Source: Heyndrickxia shackletonii (GTDB lineage Bacteria > Bacillota > Bacilli > Bacillales > Bacillaceae_C). From it: a stretch of DNA of 64,000 nucleotides. The DNA is taken from positions 525,734 through 589,733 of the forward strand of contig NZ_LJJC01000004.1 in NCBI RefSeq assembly GCF_001420715.1. The letters run 5' to 3'. Under the pieces are notes generated by a model. It saw only the letters and a list, made by a program, of their open reading frames with translations, was not told the DNA's origin and made no database searches. Position numbers and translations under genes: made by a program. Shown in pieces: positions 34,721-43,374 of the stretch (positions are counted from its first letter, which is position 1; every line of letters starts with the position of its first letter).

Positions 34721-35013
34721 TTGAAAACTACTAATACGGGCCTCTACACTTACGCCTTTCTTATGGAAGGAAAGTATATGTTTTTACAGAAAACCTCAGC
34801 TCCTTACAGGAATTCGGAGGATATCCGAAAAAGTTGGGTGAAATCCACTAAAAGTTCGTCGCTCACTCCAGAAAGTTTGGCATATTCACAAAATTCCCCA
34901 GTACTTCCCATAAACTTTAACGAAACCGACCACAAAAAAATACAGACATTCGCAAAATAGTGAAGGCGCTTACAAATATTTTCCTTTAAATAATTTGATA
35001 AATTAAAAGAGTA
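34721..35013. other. intergenic region before the ABC transporter, no gene seen
   Basis: AT-rich with no ribosome site before any open frame; the longest frame (about 79 codons) has no initiation signal and an odd composition. The transporter promoter must lie near the 3' end, but no clear -35/-10 pair was found. Confidence 0.45.
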
Positions 35014-35028
35014 AGATAACGCTTGCAA
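35014..35028 (-). promoter_or_regulatory. CcpA cre box upstream of the sugar ABC transporter
   Basis: Reading the minus strand, TTGCAAGCGTTATCT satisfies every position of the cre consensus WTGNAANCGNWNNCW. It lies 20 bases before the start of the binding-protein gene, so bound CcpA would block initiation or elongation when preferred sugars are present. Confidence 0.75.
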
Positions 35029-35048
35029 AATCAAAGGGGGTAAATGAA

Positions 35049-36326
35049 GTGAAAAAGAAAGGGCTTCTCATTGCAATGGCAATGGTTCTTGTTTTTGCAC
35101 TTGCTGCTTGTAGCTCCAAATCGAACAGTGACGGCGGCAAAAAGAACAAGAAACAAGAGCTTGAAATCTTCAGTTGGTGGACAGGTGCTGGTGAGGAAGA
35201 TGGTCTGAAAGCATTATTGAAATTATTTGGTGATAAATATCCAGACATTAAAGTGAATAACGCTGCTGTTGCAGGTGGTGCAGGGACAAATGCGAAAGCG
35301 GTTCTTGCAAGCAGAATGCAAGGAAATGATCCGCCATCTACCTTCCAGGTTCATGCTGGGGCAGAATTGAATGCGAGCTGGGTAGCAGCGGGAAAAATGG
35401 AACCATTAAATGATTTGTATAAAGAACAAGGTTGGGACGATAAATTTCCGCAATCTTTGATTGATATGATCAGCAAAGATGGAAATATCTATTCCGTTCC
35501 AGTGGATATTCATAGAGGAAACGTTTTATGGTACAACAAAAAAGTTTTTGATGATAATGGCTTACAACCGCCTAAAACATTTGATGATTTCTTCAAGGTT
35601 GCAGAAGCTTTACAATCGAAGGGCATTACTCCACTTGCTTTAGGGGATAAAGAACCATGGGCAGCAACGATGATTTTTGAAAATATACTCGTTGCCAAGC
35701 TTGGAGCAGATGACTATAAAAAACTTTGGACAGGTGAAATTCCTTTAGATGATGCAAAGGTAAAGGAATCAGCGGAAATCTTTAAAAAGATGATGGGTTA
35801 TGTGAACAAGGACCATAGTTCTCGCAATTGGCAAGATGCTTCACAGCTAGTCGCAAAAGGCGAAGCGGCTATGAACGTGATGGGAGACTGGGCAAAAGGT
35901 TATTTTGTTAACGATTTAAAATTGAAATTAAATCAAGACTTTGGTTATACAACAACTCCTGAATCTCAAGGAATGTTTATGATTATTTCCGATACATTTG
36001 GCTTGCCTAAAGGCGTAGACAATGTAGCAGACGTGAAGAAATTCTTAGGCCTGCTTGGATCTGTTGAAGGTCAAGATGCTTTCAACCCATTAAAAGGCTC
36101 CATTCCAGCTCGAGTGGATGCGGACCCTTCAAAATATGATGACTATGGTAAGGCTACTATGGAAGACTTCAAATCAGCACAGCTTGCGCCAAGCTTAGCA
36201 CACGGTTCAGCTGCTCCAGAGGGATTCCTTACAAAGGTAAACCAAGCAGTGAATATTTTCGTTACACAAAAGGATGTTAATGCATTTATCAGCAGCTTGA
36301 AAAATGCTTCTGGTGATTTGAAATAA
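35049..36326 (+). CDS. sugar ABC transporter substrate-binding lipoprotein
   Basis: A 425-residue extracellular binding protein with a lipoprotein signal (FALAAC, lipidated Cys21) and the fold of family-1 carbohydrate binders (EIFSWWTGAGEEDGLKALLKLF, a KWTxG-like LWTGEI region, GEAAMNVMGDWAKGYF). The sequence resembles glucose/mannose-type binders more than maltodextrin ones, but the ligand is not proven. It starts with GTG (35049) after AAAGGGGGTAAAT. Two permeases follow after 188 bases containing a hairpin element. Confidence 0.9.
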   Translation: MKKKGLLIAMAMVLVFALAACSSKSNSDGGKKNKKQELEIFSWWTGAGEEDGLKALLKLFGDKYPDIKVNNAAVAGGAGTNAKAVLASRMQGNDPPSTFQVHAGAELNASWVAAGKMEPLNDLYKEQGWDDKFPQSLIDMISKDGNIYSVPVDIHRGNVLWYNKKVFDDNGLQPPKTFDDFFKVAEALQSKGITPLALGDKEPWAATMIFENILVAKLGADDYKKLWTGEIPLDDAKVKESAEIFKKMMGYVNKDHSSRNWQDASQLVAKGEAAMNVMGDWAKGYFVNDLKLKLNQDFGYTTTPESQGMFMIISDTFGLPKGVDNVADVKKFLGLLGSVEGQDAFNPLKGSIPARVDADPSKYDDYGKATMEDFKSAQLAPSLAHGSAAPEGFLTKVNQAVNIFVTQKDVNAFISSLKNASGDLK

Positions 36327-36438
36327 GAAAAGCATTAGCGCTGCAGCTCCAGCGTACGGATTTCCCGTCAGGCTAGATAAAGGAGCCAATGTTGGCTTAT
36401 CGTAGGGAGAAATCTGCTTGCCAATGGCACTGGAGCTT
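36326..36438 (+). repeat. long palindromic intergenic element, copy B
   Basis: Begins AGAAAAGCATTAGCGC at the last base of the binding-protein stop codon. Outer arms AGCTCCAG/CTGGAGCT, then GGATTTC/GAAATC, then GATAA...GGCTTATC fold into one long hairpin. It is related to the elements at 30958 and 45937. It lies between the binding-protein and permease genes. Confidence 0.75.
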
Positions 36439-36457
36439 GATCATATCAAGTAATTGC

Positions 36458-36491
36458 GAAAAAGAGGATAGGGTAACTCTCCCTCTTTTTC
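36458..36491 (+). terminator. attenuator-type hairpin between binding-protein and permease genes
   Basis: GAAAAAGAGG pairs perfectly with CCTCTTTTTC around a 14-base loop; the T-run is part of the stem. It would lower read-through into the permeases, giving more binding protein than membrane parts. Confidence 0.7.
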
Positions 36492-36514
36492 ATTAGTGAA
36501 TAAGGGGGTAGAGT

Positions 36515-37498
36515 ATGGAATCACCTAGTGTTGCCCGGGGAAATGCTTCTCCCGTCATTAAAACGAAGCCGAAGCGAAAAAAGCGATTTTCGGTGGATCA
36601 CACTTTAGCATTATTATTTTTATTACCGTCGATTATTTTAATCGCCATTTTTGTCTACGGATTTATCGGTTGGACGGGTTATGTATCTTTAAGTAATTGG
36701 AATACACTCGTTCCTGATTTTTCATTTGCTGGACTGAAGAACTTTATATTCTTATTTCATGATTTCAGGTTCCTATCAGATGTACGCAATACCGTTGTTT
36801 TTACCATCTTATTTATTGGAATAGTTCTTATTCTAGGTCTTGTTCTTTCGATTTTTCTTGATCAAAAAATTCGCGGTGAATCGATTTTCCGAAACATCCT
36901 ATTCTTTCCGATGGCTCTATCCTTTGTCGTTACGGGTGTTGTTTGGCAATGGATTTTAAACCCATCTACGGGTGTGAACTTGTTTTTAAAAAAATTCGGA
37001 ATCGAACCGTTATGGTATACAGACACACATGTTTTAGCAGGTGTGAAGCTCGGGCAAATAGAAGTTGGTGCGCCAGTCGCCATTATTGCGGTTGTCATTG
37101 CAGCAGTTTGGCAAATGACCGGATTCTCCTTAGCGATGTATTTAGCAGGACTTCGTGGGATATCCGATGAGTTAAAAGAGGCTGCAAGAATGGATGGAGC
37201 GACGGAATTTCAAGTATATTGGAAGGTGATCATTCCGCTATTACGCCCTATTACGGTGAGTGTCATTATTATTATGGCGCATATTTCATTAAAAATCTTT
37301 GATCTTATCTATTCGATGACAGGGCCGGGTGCAAACTTCGTAACCGATGTCCCTGGAGTCTATATGTTTGAAACGACATTCCGCGGCAATTTTTATGCAA
37401 ATGGAGCTGCTATTGCGATTATCATGCTTCTGACGGTTGCGATTTTCATTGTTCCATATTTAATCCTAAGTCGAAGGGGTGATTCAAGTGGCTCTTAG
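36515..37498 (+). CDS. sugar ABC transporter permease (MalF/UgpA type)
   Basis: A 327-residue permease with an N-terminal cytoplasmic tail, six membrane segments and the EAA loop ELKEAARMDGATEFQVYWKVIIPLL that docks to the ATPase. Start ATG at 36515 after AAGGGGGTAGAGT. It overlaps the next permease by 11 bases. No ATPase gene lies in the cluster, so a shared MsmX-type ATPase is expected. Confidence 0.92.
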   Translation: MESPSVARGNASPVIKTKPKRKKRFSVDHTLALLFLLPSIILIAIFVYGFIGWTGYVSLSNWNTLVPDFSFAGLKNFIFLFHDFRFLSDVRNTVVFTILFIGIVLILGLVLSIFLDQKIRGESIFRNILFFPMALSFVVTGVVWQWILNPSTGVNLFLKKFGIEPLWYTDTHVLAGVKLGQIEVGAPVAIIAVVIAAVWQMTGFSLAMYLAGLRGISDELKEAARMDGATEFQVYWKVIIPLLRPITVSVIIIMAHISLKIFDLIYSMTGPGANFVTDVPGVYMFETTFRGNFYANGAAIAIIMLLTVAIFIVPYLILSRRGDSSGS

Positions 37499-38309
37499 AC
37501 GATTATCCAAACCAATGCTGTATTTAATTTTAATCGTTCTATGTTTACTTTTCCTTATGCCCGTTTACGTCATACTGGTGACAAGTGTCAAGCCGCTTGA
37601 TCAGGTTACATTGAGTGACATGTGGAAGCTCCCGACGGCACTCGATTTTAGCAGCTACAGGATAGCTTTTGAAAAACTGGCGCCAAATTTTATGAATTCT
37701 CTATATCTAGTAATTCCGGCAACTATTTTATCTGCTTTGTTAGGAGCACTTAATGGCTATGTCCTATCTAAATGGAGATTTAAAGGCTCGGAAATCTTAT
37801 TTACAGCCATTTTATTTGGGATGTTTATCCCTTACCAAAGTATATTAATCCCACTGATTCAATTTTTAAGAAATATCGGCTTATATAATACGATCCCAGG
37901 ATTGGTCTTAGTCCATGTCGTGTACGGAATTCCGATTACCACACTGATGTTCCGGAATTTTTATGCTAATATACCATTTTCGATGATTGAATCAGCCAAA
38001 ATAGATGGCGCAGGTTTCTTGCGGATTTTCTATTACATTATGATTCCATTATCTTTATCAGGATTCGTTGTTGTGGCCATTTGGCAGTTTACGAATATTT
38101 GGAATGAGTTCTTATTCGCGGTTACGATCACAACCTCGGATCAACAGCCTATCATGGTTGCTCTGCAAAACCTATCCGGAAGTCAAATTGTCCAATGGAA
38201 TGTCCAGATGGCGGGTGCCTTGCTCGCAGCACTTCCAACCTTATTGGTTTATATTTTCTTAGGGAAGTATTTTGTGAAAGGACTATTGGCAGGATCAGTG
38301 AAAGGGTAA
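37488..38309 (+). CDS. sugar ABC transporter permease (MalG/UgpE type)
   Basis: A 273-residue permease with six membrane segments and the EAA loop IESAKIDGAGFLRIFYYIMIPLS. The GTG at 37488, eight bases after AAGGGG, is preferred over the GTG at 37479, which lies inside that site. It is translationally coupled to the first permease and followed by a terminator. Confidence 0.92.
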   Translation: MALRRLSKPMLYLILIVLCLLFLMPVYVILVTSVKPLDQVTLSDMWKLPTALDFSSYRIAFEKLAPNFMNSLYLVIPATILSALLGALNGYVLSKWRFKGSEILFTAILFGMFIPYQSILIPLIQFLRNIGLYNTIPGLVLVHVVYGIPITTLMFRNFYANIPFSMIESAKIDGAGFLRIFYYIMIPLSLSGFVVVAIWQFTNIWNEFLFAVTITTSDQQPIMVALQNLSGSQIVQWNVQMAGALLAALPTLLVYIFLGKYFVKGLLAGSVKG

Positions 38310-38315
38310 CAAAGA

Positions 38316-38346
38316 AACAGTTAGCGAGATTGCTAGCTGTTTTTTA
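38316..38346 (+). terminator. terminator of the sugar ABC operon
   Basis: AACAGTTAGC pairs with GCTAGCTGTT around a short loop, followed by TTTT. Confidence 0.8.
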
Positions 38347-38399
38347 TGTTTTTAAAAAAACGAAGATTAATTTATGTTTCGTTAAAAAAGTTCGTATTA

Positions 38400-38414
38400 T
38401 TGAAAACGCTTTCA
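38400..38414 (+). promoter_or_regulatory. CcpA cre box upstream of the methionine gamma-lyase gene
   Basis: TTGAAAACGCTTTCA matches WTGNAANCGNWNNCW fully. It lies about 60 bases before the coding start and would overlap the -35 region of a promoter whose -10 may be TATTAT at 38433. Confidence 0.8.
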
Positions 38415-38472
38415 TTTCCGGATTTTTTAACATATTATAGATATATAGGAAGTATTATAGGAGGTTATGAGT

Positions 38473-39650
38473 TTGAAGGATAAAAAGCGATTTGAAACAG
38501 AGGTTATTCATGCTGGATATGAGTCATTAGATTTTCAAGGCAGTCTTGTTCCGCCGCTTTTTCAAACGTCCACGTTTACTTTTCCAACTGCAGAAGTTGG
38601 GGAGAAACGGTTTGCCGGTGAAACGGAAGGCTATATTTATTCCAGATTAGGAAATCCGACGGTTAGCGTCTTACAGGAAAGAATTGCTGCTCTTGAAGGC
38701 GGGGAGGCTGCACTTGCATTCTCATCGGGAATGGCGGCTGTTTCAGCGACTCTTTTTCACTTAACGAAAACCGGTGACCATATTTTATGCTCAGAAGGAA
38801 TTTACGGTTGTACATTTGGACTGCTTCAACTGATGGAAAAGAAATTTGGAATCGGTCATGATCTTGTTTCCTTTGAAAACGAAGAGGAAGTGAGAGGATA
38901 TATTAAAGAAAACACAACCTGTATTTATATAGAAACTCCGATAAATCCAACGATGAAATTGGTGGACCTTGAAATGGTGGTTAGGGTTGCACAGGAGAAA
39001 AATATTCCTGTGGTAGTGGATAACACATTTTGCTCGCCATATCTTCAACAACCACTTGCTTTAGGCTGTGATTACGTCATTCATAGTGCGACAAAATATA
39101 TTGGCGGTCACGGCGATGTCATTGCGGGCCTTGTGATTGGAAGTAAAGCGGAGATGGATAAAATGGCGATGACAACCCTTAAGGATATCGGCGGAGTCAT
39201 GAGCCCCTTTGATGCTTGGTTGCTGCTGCGCGGATTGAAAACATTGCCGGTTCGGGTGGACCGCCATTGTGACAATGCAAGGAAAATTGCTGAAAAGCTG
39301 AAAGAACATCCAAAGGTGAAAACGTTGCTGTATCCAGGGATGAATCATTTCCTCAATATGAGTTAGCAAAGAAACAGATGCGATATCCAGGCGGGATGAT
39401 CAGCTTTGAGGTTGACGGTACAAAGCAGGACACACAAGGCTTCTTAAATCGCTGCAAGCTTATCAAAATTGCCGTCAGTTTAGGAGATTCAGAGACGCTC
39501 ATTCAGCATCCTGCTACGATGACACATGCGGTTGTCCCTGAGGAGGAACGTTTAAAAATGGGAATATCGGATACATTAATTCGTTTATCTGTTGGGCTTG
39601 AAGCATGGGAGGATATTTGGGAGGATTTGAATCAAGCGTTGAGCTTTTAG
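38473..39650 (+). pseudogene. methionine gamma-lyase/cystathionine lyase-type gene with frameshift
   Basis: A PLP enzyme of the Cys/Met metabolism family: YSRLGNPTV, the substrate-binding FSSGMAAVSA region, DNTFCSPYLQQP and the PLP lysine in HSATKYIGGHGD. The frame ends early at 39364-39366, while the next frame continues with MRYPGGMISFEVDG to 39650. Adding one G at the GGG near 39339 restores YPGDESFPQYELAKKQ and a protein of about 393 residues. TTG at 38473 is seven bases after GGAGG; ATG at 38467 is too close. The break separates the C-terminal domain, so activity is unlikely unless this is a sequencing error. Confidence 0.9.
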
Positions 39651-39677
39651 GGCAGGATAGGATCCTGTCTTTTTTTA
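39651..39677 (+). terminator. terminator after the lyase gene
   Basis: GGCAGGAT pairs with ATCCTGTC around a three-base loop and runs into TTTTTTT. The remaining 240 bases before the next gene show no recognisable feature. Confidence 0.8.
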
Positions 39678-39922
39678 TACATTGCCTTATGCATATGGAA
39701 GTTACTAGAGTTATTGTTCAATAGACTTAAGTCAGGCTGTTTACTATTGATTTCAGTCCGTTTGAAGTGAGTTTCGGGCTATTCCCCAAAGAGATCGGTC
39801 CATTTCTTTAAAACTAATGTAATGATTGTTATTCAAAGAGTAATTTTCTAGTTTCCACGATCCGGGTTAGGGAGTATACTTGCTGAAAAGACTAAATTAT
39901 CCAACTTTTGAGGTGAAAAACG

Positions 39923-40885
39923 GTGAAAAAGAAAGTATATATAACTAGAAAACTCCCCCAGGTCATCTATAAAAAACTCGCAGATAAATTTGAGGTGAAA
40001 ATGTGGGATAAAACGGACCAACCAGTTCCAAGAGAGATTTTAATAGAGGAAGTCAAAGAAATGGATGGTTTGTTTTGTCTACTAACAGAGACTATTGATC
40101 AGGTAGTAATCGAAAACGCACCGAAATTAAAAGTAATTGCCAATATGGCCGTCGGCTATAACAATATCAATATTCAAACCGCCACAGAAAAAGGCATCAT
40201 TGTAACCAACACGCCAGGAGTTTTAACGGAAACAACCGCGGACCTCACTTTTGCACTATTAATGGCAACCGCGAGAAGAGTAGTGGAGGCATCTGATTAT
40301 CTGCGAAACGGTGAATGGAAGACGTGGTCACCGATGCAATTAACCGGACAGGATATATACGGTGCTACTTTAGGAATTATCGGAATGGGCAGAATTGGGC
40401 AGGCACTTGTGAAACGGGCAAAAGGATTTGATATGAATATCATTTATTATAATCGCTCTCGTAAACCTGCTATGGAAAAAGAAATGGGGATCCAGTATAT
40501 GGAGCTTAAGGAATTGCTTCAAGCATCGGATTATATCAGTATCTTAATCCCTTATAGTTCAGAAGTGCATCATCTCATTGGTGAAAAAGAATTGAAATTA
40601 ATGAAGAAATCAGCAATTCTCATTAACACTGCCCGAGGGGGAATTGTGGATGAGGCTGCCCTTTTTGATGCGTTAAAGACCGGGGAAATATGGGCTGCAG
40701 GTTTGGATGTATTTGAACAAGAGCCGGTAAACTTAGATTCATCGCTTCTCACATTGCCTAATGTCGTCACCTTGCCGCATATCGGCAGTGCAAGTGAAAA
40801 AACAAGATTAAAAATGGCTGACTTAGCGGCAGAAAACTTGATTTGTGTTTTAAACGGGGAAGCAGCATTAACTCGTGTAAATTGA
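39923..40885 (+). CDS. D-2-hydroxyacid dehydrogenase (glyoxylate/2-ketogluconate reductase type)
   Basis: A 320-residue NAD(P)-dependent reductase. The Rossmann motif GIIGMGRIGQA and catalytic residues Arg in NTARGGIVDE, Glu in FEQEP and His in LPHIGSA are all in place. The GhrB/YvcT-like pattern suggests glyoxylate, hydroxypyruvate or 2-ketogluconate reduction. GTG start follows GAGGTGAAAAACG. It lies upstream of a LacI-type gene and an operator-like site, so it may belong to the same regulon. Confidence 0.88.
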   Translation: MKKKVYITRKLPQVIYKKLADKFEVKMWDKTDQPVPREILIEEVKEMDGLFCLLTETIDQVVIENAPKLKVIANMAVGYNNINIQTATEKGIIVTNTPGVLTETTADLTFALLMATARRVVEASDYLRNGEWKTWSPMQLTGQDIYGATLGIIGMGRIGQALVKRAKGFDMNIIYYNRSRKPAMEKEMGIQYMELKELLQASDYISILIPYSSEVHHLIGEKELKLMKKSAILINTARGGIVDEAALFDALKTGEIWAAGLDVFEQEPVNLDSSLLTLPNVVTLPHIGSASEKTRLKMADLAAENLICVLNGEAALTRVN

Positions 40886-40922
40886 TGAAAAAAACTTGAC
40901 CATAATTAATGGATATAAAAGG

Positions 40923-40938
40923 GCTAAACGTTTTTGGC
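40923..40938. promoter_or_regulatory. LacI-type operator-like site 3
   Basis: GCTAAACGTTTTTGGC is an imperfect palindrome with the AAACGTTT core also seen at 42238 and 42306. It lies 24 bases upstream of a -35 element, consistent with autoregulation of the LacI gene. Confidence 0.45.
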
Positions 40939-40961
40939 ATATTTCCTTTTCGAAAAAACTG

Positions 40962-40991
40962 TTGACAGCCAAATATAGACAAAGGTATATT
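40962..40991 (+). promoter_or_regulatory. promoter upstream of the LacI-type gene
   Basis: TTGACA and TATATT are separated by 18 bases. The leader to the start codon would be about 160 bases. Confidence 0.5.
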
Positions 40992-41160
40992 TTAACTAAT
41001 TGAAATTTTCAAACATATAAAGATAGCCAGCAGATGTAAAAAATATTAACCCTAGAATGGGATATTTGACTTAAAAATTTAGTGTCAATTCATAACAATA
41101 TGCCAATACTTTTGGTATTCTATTGAAAAGGATTATTTTATTTCTAGGGGAGTTAGACAA

Positions 41161-42201
41161 GTGGCAAGACTTAAAGATATTGCAGAATATGTAGGTGTAT
41201 CGATATCTACCGTATCAAGAGTGATCCAGAATGATCCTACTCGCAATGTGAATCCTGAAACAAGAAAGAAAATATGGGATGCGGTAAAAGAATTAGGTTA
41301 TATTCCTAACCAAAATGCACGTAATTTAGTAACAAATAATCATCAAAAGAAAAAAATAAGAACAATGAAAATCGGTTGGGTTGCAGACCCGAAGTTTGCA
41401 GAGTTTAATCCTTATTTTTCGAGAATATATTCCGGAATCAGGGATACTTTAGCCAATGCCAACTATACATTGATTAACATTTATAAAGAAGAGCTTCACA
41501 ACGAAACTTCGCTTATAAAGCTAATTCACGAATCAGGAATAGAAGGTTTCATTTTAATTGATCCGATTGAAACAAGTATTTTAGATTATATTATGAAATA
41601 CTTGCCTGTTGTCGGCTTAGATTTCTTTTATACGGACAAAAATATATCGGTTATTGACTATGATCGTGAGGCTGCAGCGAAAATGGCTGTTAATTATTTT
41701 ATCCAACAAGGACATCGTGAAATTGGATTTGTTGGTGGTGGTATTGGAAACTATTTTGAGCATTTAGATGGTGAAAAGCGCTACAAAGGTTTTAAAACAG
41801 CGATGGAAGCTTCGGGACTGGAAGTTCGTTCTGAATGGACTATTAATACGAAATGGATCATTGATGAAAGCTATAATGGTATGAACAAGCTTATTAAGGA
41901 AAGTCCTAAACATCTTCCCACAGCCATGTTTTGTGCAAGTGATATGATGGCGATTGCAGCGATGAGAGCTGTAATAGAAAATAATATGGAAATTCCAAAT
42001 GATATCGCCTTTATAGGTATTGATAACATAGAAATGTCCAAGTATTCAACACCGCCTCTCACCACCATAGACATTCCTAAATATGAACTTGGGGAAATGG
42101 CTGCTAAAACTATTATTGACCAAGTAGAGAAAAGGGTAAAACTCCCAATCAGAATTTTATTACCCTACCAATTAGTAAAACGTGAATCCACTATTCAGTG
42201 A
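41161..42201 (+). CDS. LacI-family transcriptional regulator
   Basis: A 346-residue repressor with an N-terminal helix-turn-helix (ARLKDIAEYVGVSISTVSRVI, residues 2-22), a hinge with YIPNQNARNL, and a sugar-binding core (IGWVADPKFAEF, FVGGGIGNYFEH, FIGIDNIEMSKYSTPPLTTI). GTG start follows AGGGGAGTTAGACAA. Operator-like sites with an AAACGTTT core lie before this gene and before the next operon, so it probably controls the phosphoesterase-MFS-oxidoreductase-kinase genes. The core best resembles galactoside- or glucoside-type regulators; the ligand is unknown. Confidence 0.9.
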   Translation: MARLKDIAEYVGVSISTVSRVIQNDPTRNVNPETRKKIWDAVKELGYIPNQNARNLVTNNHQKKKIRTMKIGWVADPKFAEFNPYFSRIYSGIRDTLANANYTLINIYKEELHNETSLIKLIHESGIEGFILIDPIETSILDYIMKYLPVVGLDFFYTDKNISVIDYDREAAAKMAVNYFIQQGHREIGFVGGGIGNYFEHLDGEKRYKGFKTAMEASGLEVRSEWTINTKWIIDESYNGMNKLIKESPKHLPTAMFCASDMMAIAAMRAVIENNMEIPNDIAFIGIDNIEMSKYSTPPLTTIDIPKYELGEMAAKTIIDQVEKRVKLPIRILLPYQLVKRESTIQ

Positions 42202-42236
42202 AGGATATTTATTGGAAAGTAAATATCTTGTCTTTT
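42202..42236 (+). terminator. terminator after the LacI-type gene
   Basis: AGGATATTTA and TAAATATCTT pair around an 8-base loop, followed by GTCTTTT. Confidence 0.65.
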
Positions 42237-42237
42237 G

Positions 42238-42250
42238 GGAAAACGTTTGG
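42238..42250. promoter_or_regulatory. LacI-type operator-like site 1
   Basis: GGAAAACGTTTGG, with an AAACGTTT palindromic core. It is repeated identically 68 bp downstream. The pair lies between the regulator gene and the operon. Confidence 0.65.
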
Positions 42251-42305
42251 ATAAAATCAGGAAAATCAATTTGCAACTATTTATAACAATAAAAGGTGTA
42301 TTTTT

Positions 42306-42318
42306 GGAAAACGTTTGG
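42306..42318. promoter_or_regulatory. LacI-type operator-like site 2
   Basis: Second exact copy of GGAAAACGTTTGG. Two equal sites 68 bp apart could allow looping by a repressor tetramer or dimer pair. It differs from the CcpA consensus in spacing, so a dedicated regulator is more likely. Confidence 0.65.
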
Positions 42319-42368
42319 CTTAATTAAAGAATTGTATTTTTCATTTAGATAAAGGGGGGTGATTAGAA

Positions 42369-42410
42369 TTGATTTGTAATCGCTCACATATCCTTTCTTT
42401 TAAAACGTAA
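42369..42410 (+). CDS. possible 13-codon leader ORF
   Basis: A strong ribosome site AAAGGGGGGTGAT precedes a TTG that begins MICNRSHILSFKT and ends with TAA. It lies between the operators and the first structural gene. It may be a leader peptide or just a purine-rich stretch; nothing else supports it. Confidence 0.3.
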   Translation: MICNRSHILSFKT

Positions 42411-42475
42411 TTTTAACAGAACAAATTAATAGCAAACAAGAGCATTGCAAATTGGTTTAGTTTTGGGAGGGCACT

Positions 42476-43339
42476 ATGAAATCTGAAACACCGTTATTTT
42501 CCTTTACTGTGATTAGTGATATTCAATTAACTAATGAAAATGAACTGTCCCATCAAAAATTAGCACATGCATTACAGGATCTTTATGAACTTGATAAAAA
42601 TTCTTCTGCTCTAATTATGAATGGGGATTTGGTGGCTGACGGCAAAAAACAAAGCTATGAAAAATTATCGGAAGTTTTGGAAAGCTGCCCACACACGCAA
42701 GAAATGTATTTTACGATTGGAAATCATGAATTTTTCCAAAATGATGGGAACGTGCCTTCTATTCAACGATTCTTAGAATTTAGTAAATTGGATAAGGTTT
42801 ATTATGAAAGAAAGATAGCAGGGCATCCATTTATCTTTTTAGGTTCTGAGAGTTGGGGACCTGTTGGCACGATCACAAAGGATTCAGCCGTATTAAGTGA
42901 GGAACAATTAGACTGGTTGTCTGAGAGGATGGAGGAACACAGGCAAGGCGATATGCCAGTATTTGTATTTTTACATCAGCCTCTCCCATATTCTTTATAT
43001 GGTACCGATCTTTTAGAATACTACCAAAAAGGAATTATTCAATCCGATGAATTAAAGAATATTTTATCGGGAATAGACAATGTTTTTTATTTTTCCGGCC
43101 ACTCTCATTTTGATCTTCGGTTCCCGAATAGCATAGTAAAAGAACCTTTTACAATGATTAACACAGGGGCTATTTATGATATATGGGGGCCAGATGGAGA
43201 AGGGCATGAAAAAGTCATTGACTCTACTGGCAGTCAAGGACTGTTTTTACAGGTCTATACAGATAAAGTTGTGATCAAGGGACGAGATTTTACAAAAAAG
43301 CAATGGATTTCGGAATATCAGCATAATATTCCACTATAG
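42476..43339 (+). CDS. metallophosphoesterase (calcineurin-like)
   Basis: A 287-residue cytoplasmic enzyme with the dimetal motifs of the calcineurin-like superfamily: VISDIQL, IMNGDLVADG, IGNHEFF, FLHQPLP and FSGHSHFD. The first motif has Gln where DxH normally has His. No signal peptide. Start ATG after TTGGGAGGGCACT. It is the first gene of an operon with a sugar-type MFS carrier, an oxidoreductase and a ROK kinase, so it probably acts on a phosphorylated sugar or phosphodiester. Substrate not known. Confidence 0.85.
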   Translation: MKSETPLFSFTVISDIQLTNENELSHQKLAHALQDLYELDKNSSALIMNGDLVADGKKQSYEKLSEVLESCPHTQEMYFTIGNHEFFQNDGNVPSIQRFLEFSKLDKVYYERKIAGHPFIFLGSESWGPVGTITKDSAVLSEEQLDWLSERMEEHRQGDMPVFVFLHQPLPYSLYGTDLLEYYQKGIIQSDELKNILSGIDNVFYFSGHSHFDLRFPNSIVKEPFTMINTGAIYDIWGPDGEGHEKVIDSTGSQGLFLQVYTDKVVIKGRDFTKKQWISEYQHNIPL

Positions 43340-43374
43340 TTTTATTTTGCTATGGAAGAAGGGACAAAAACACC

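Noticed and set aside
34721-34960. Gene of 79 codons upstream of the ABC transporter
   Set aside because: No initiation signal, odd composition and overlap with the end of a repeat array.
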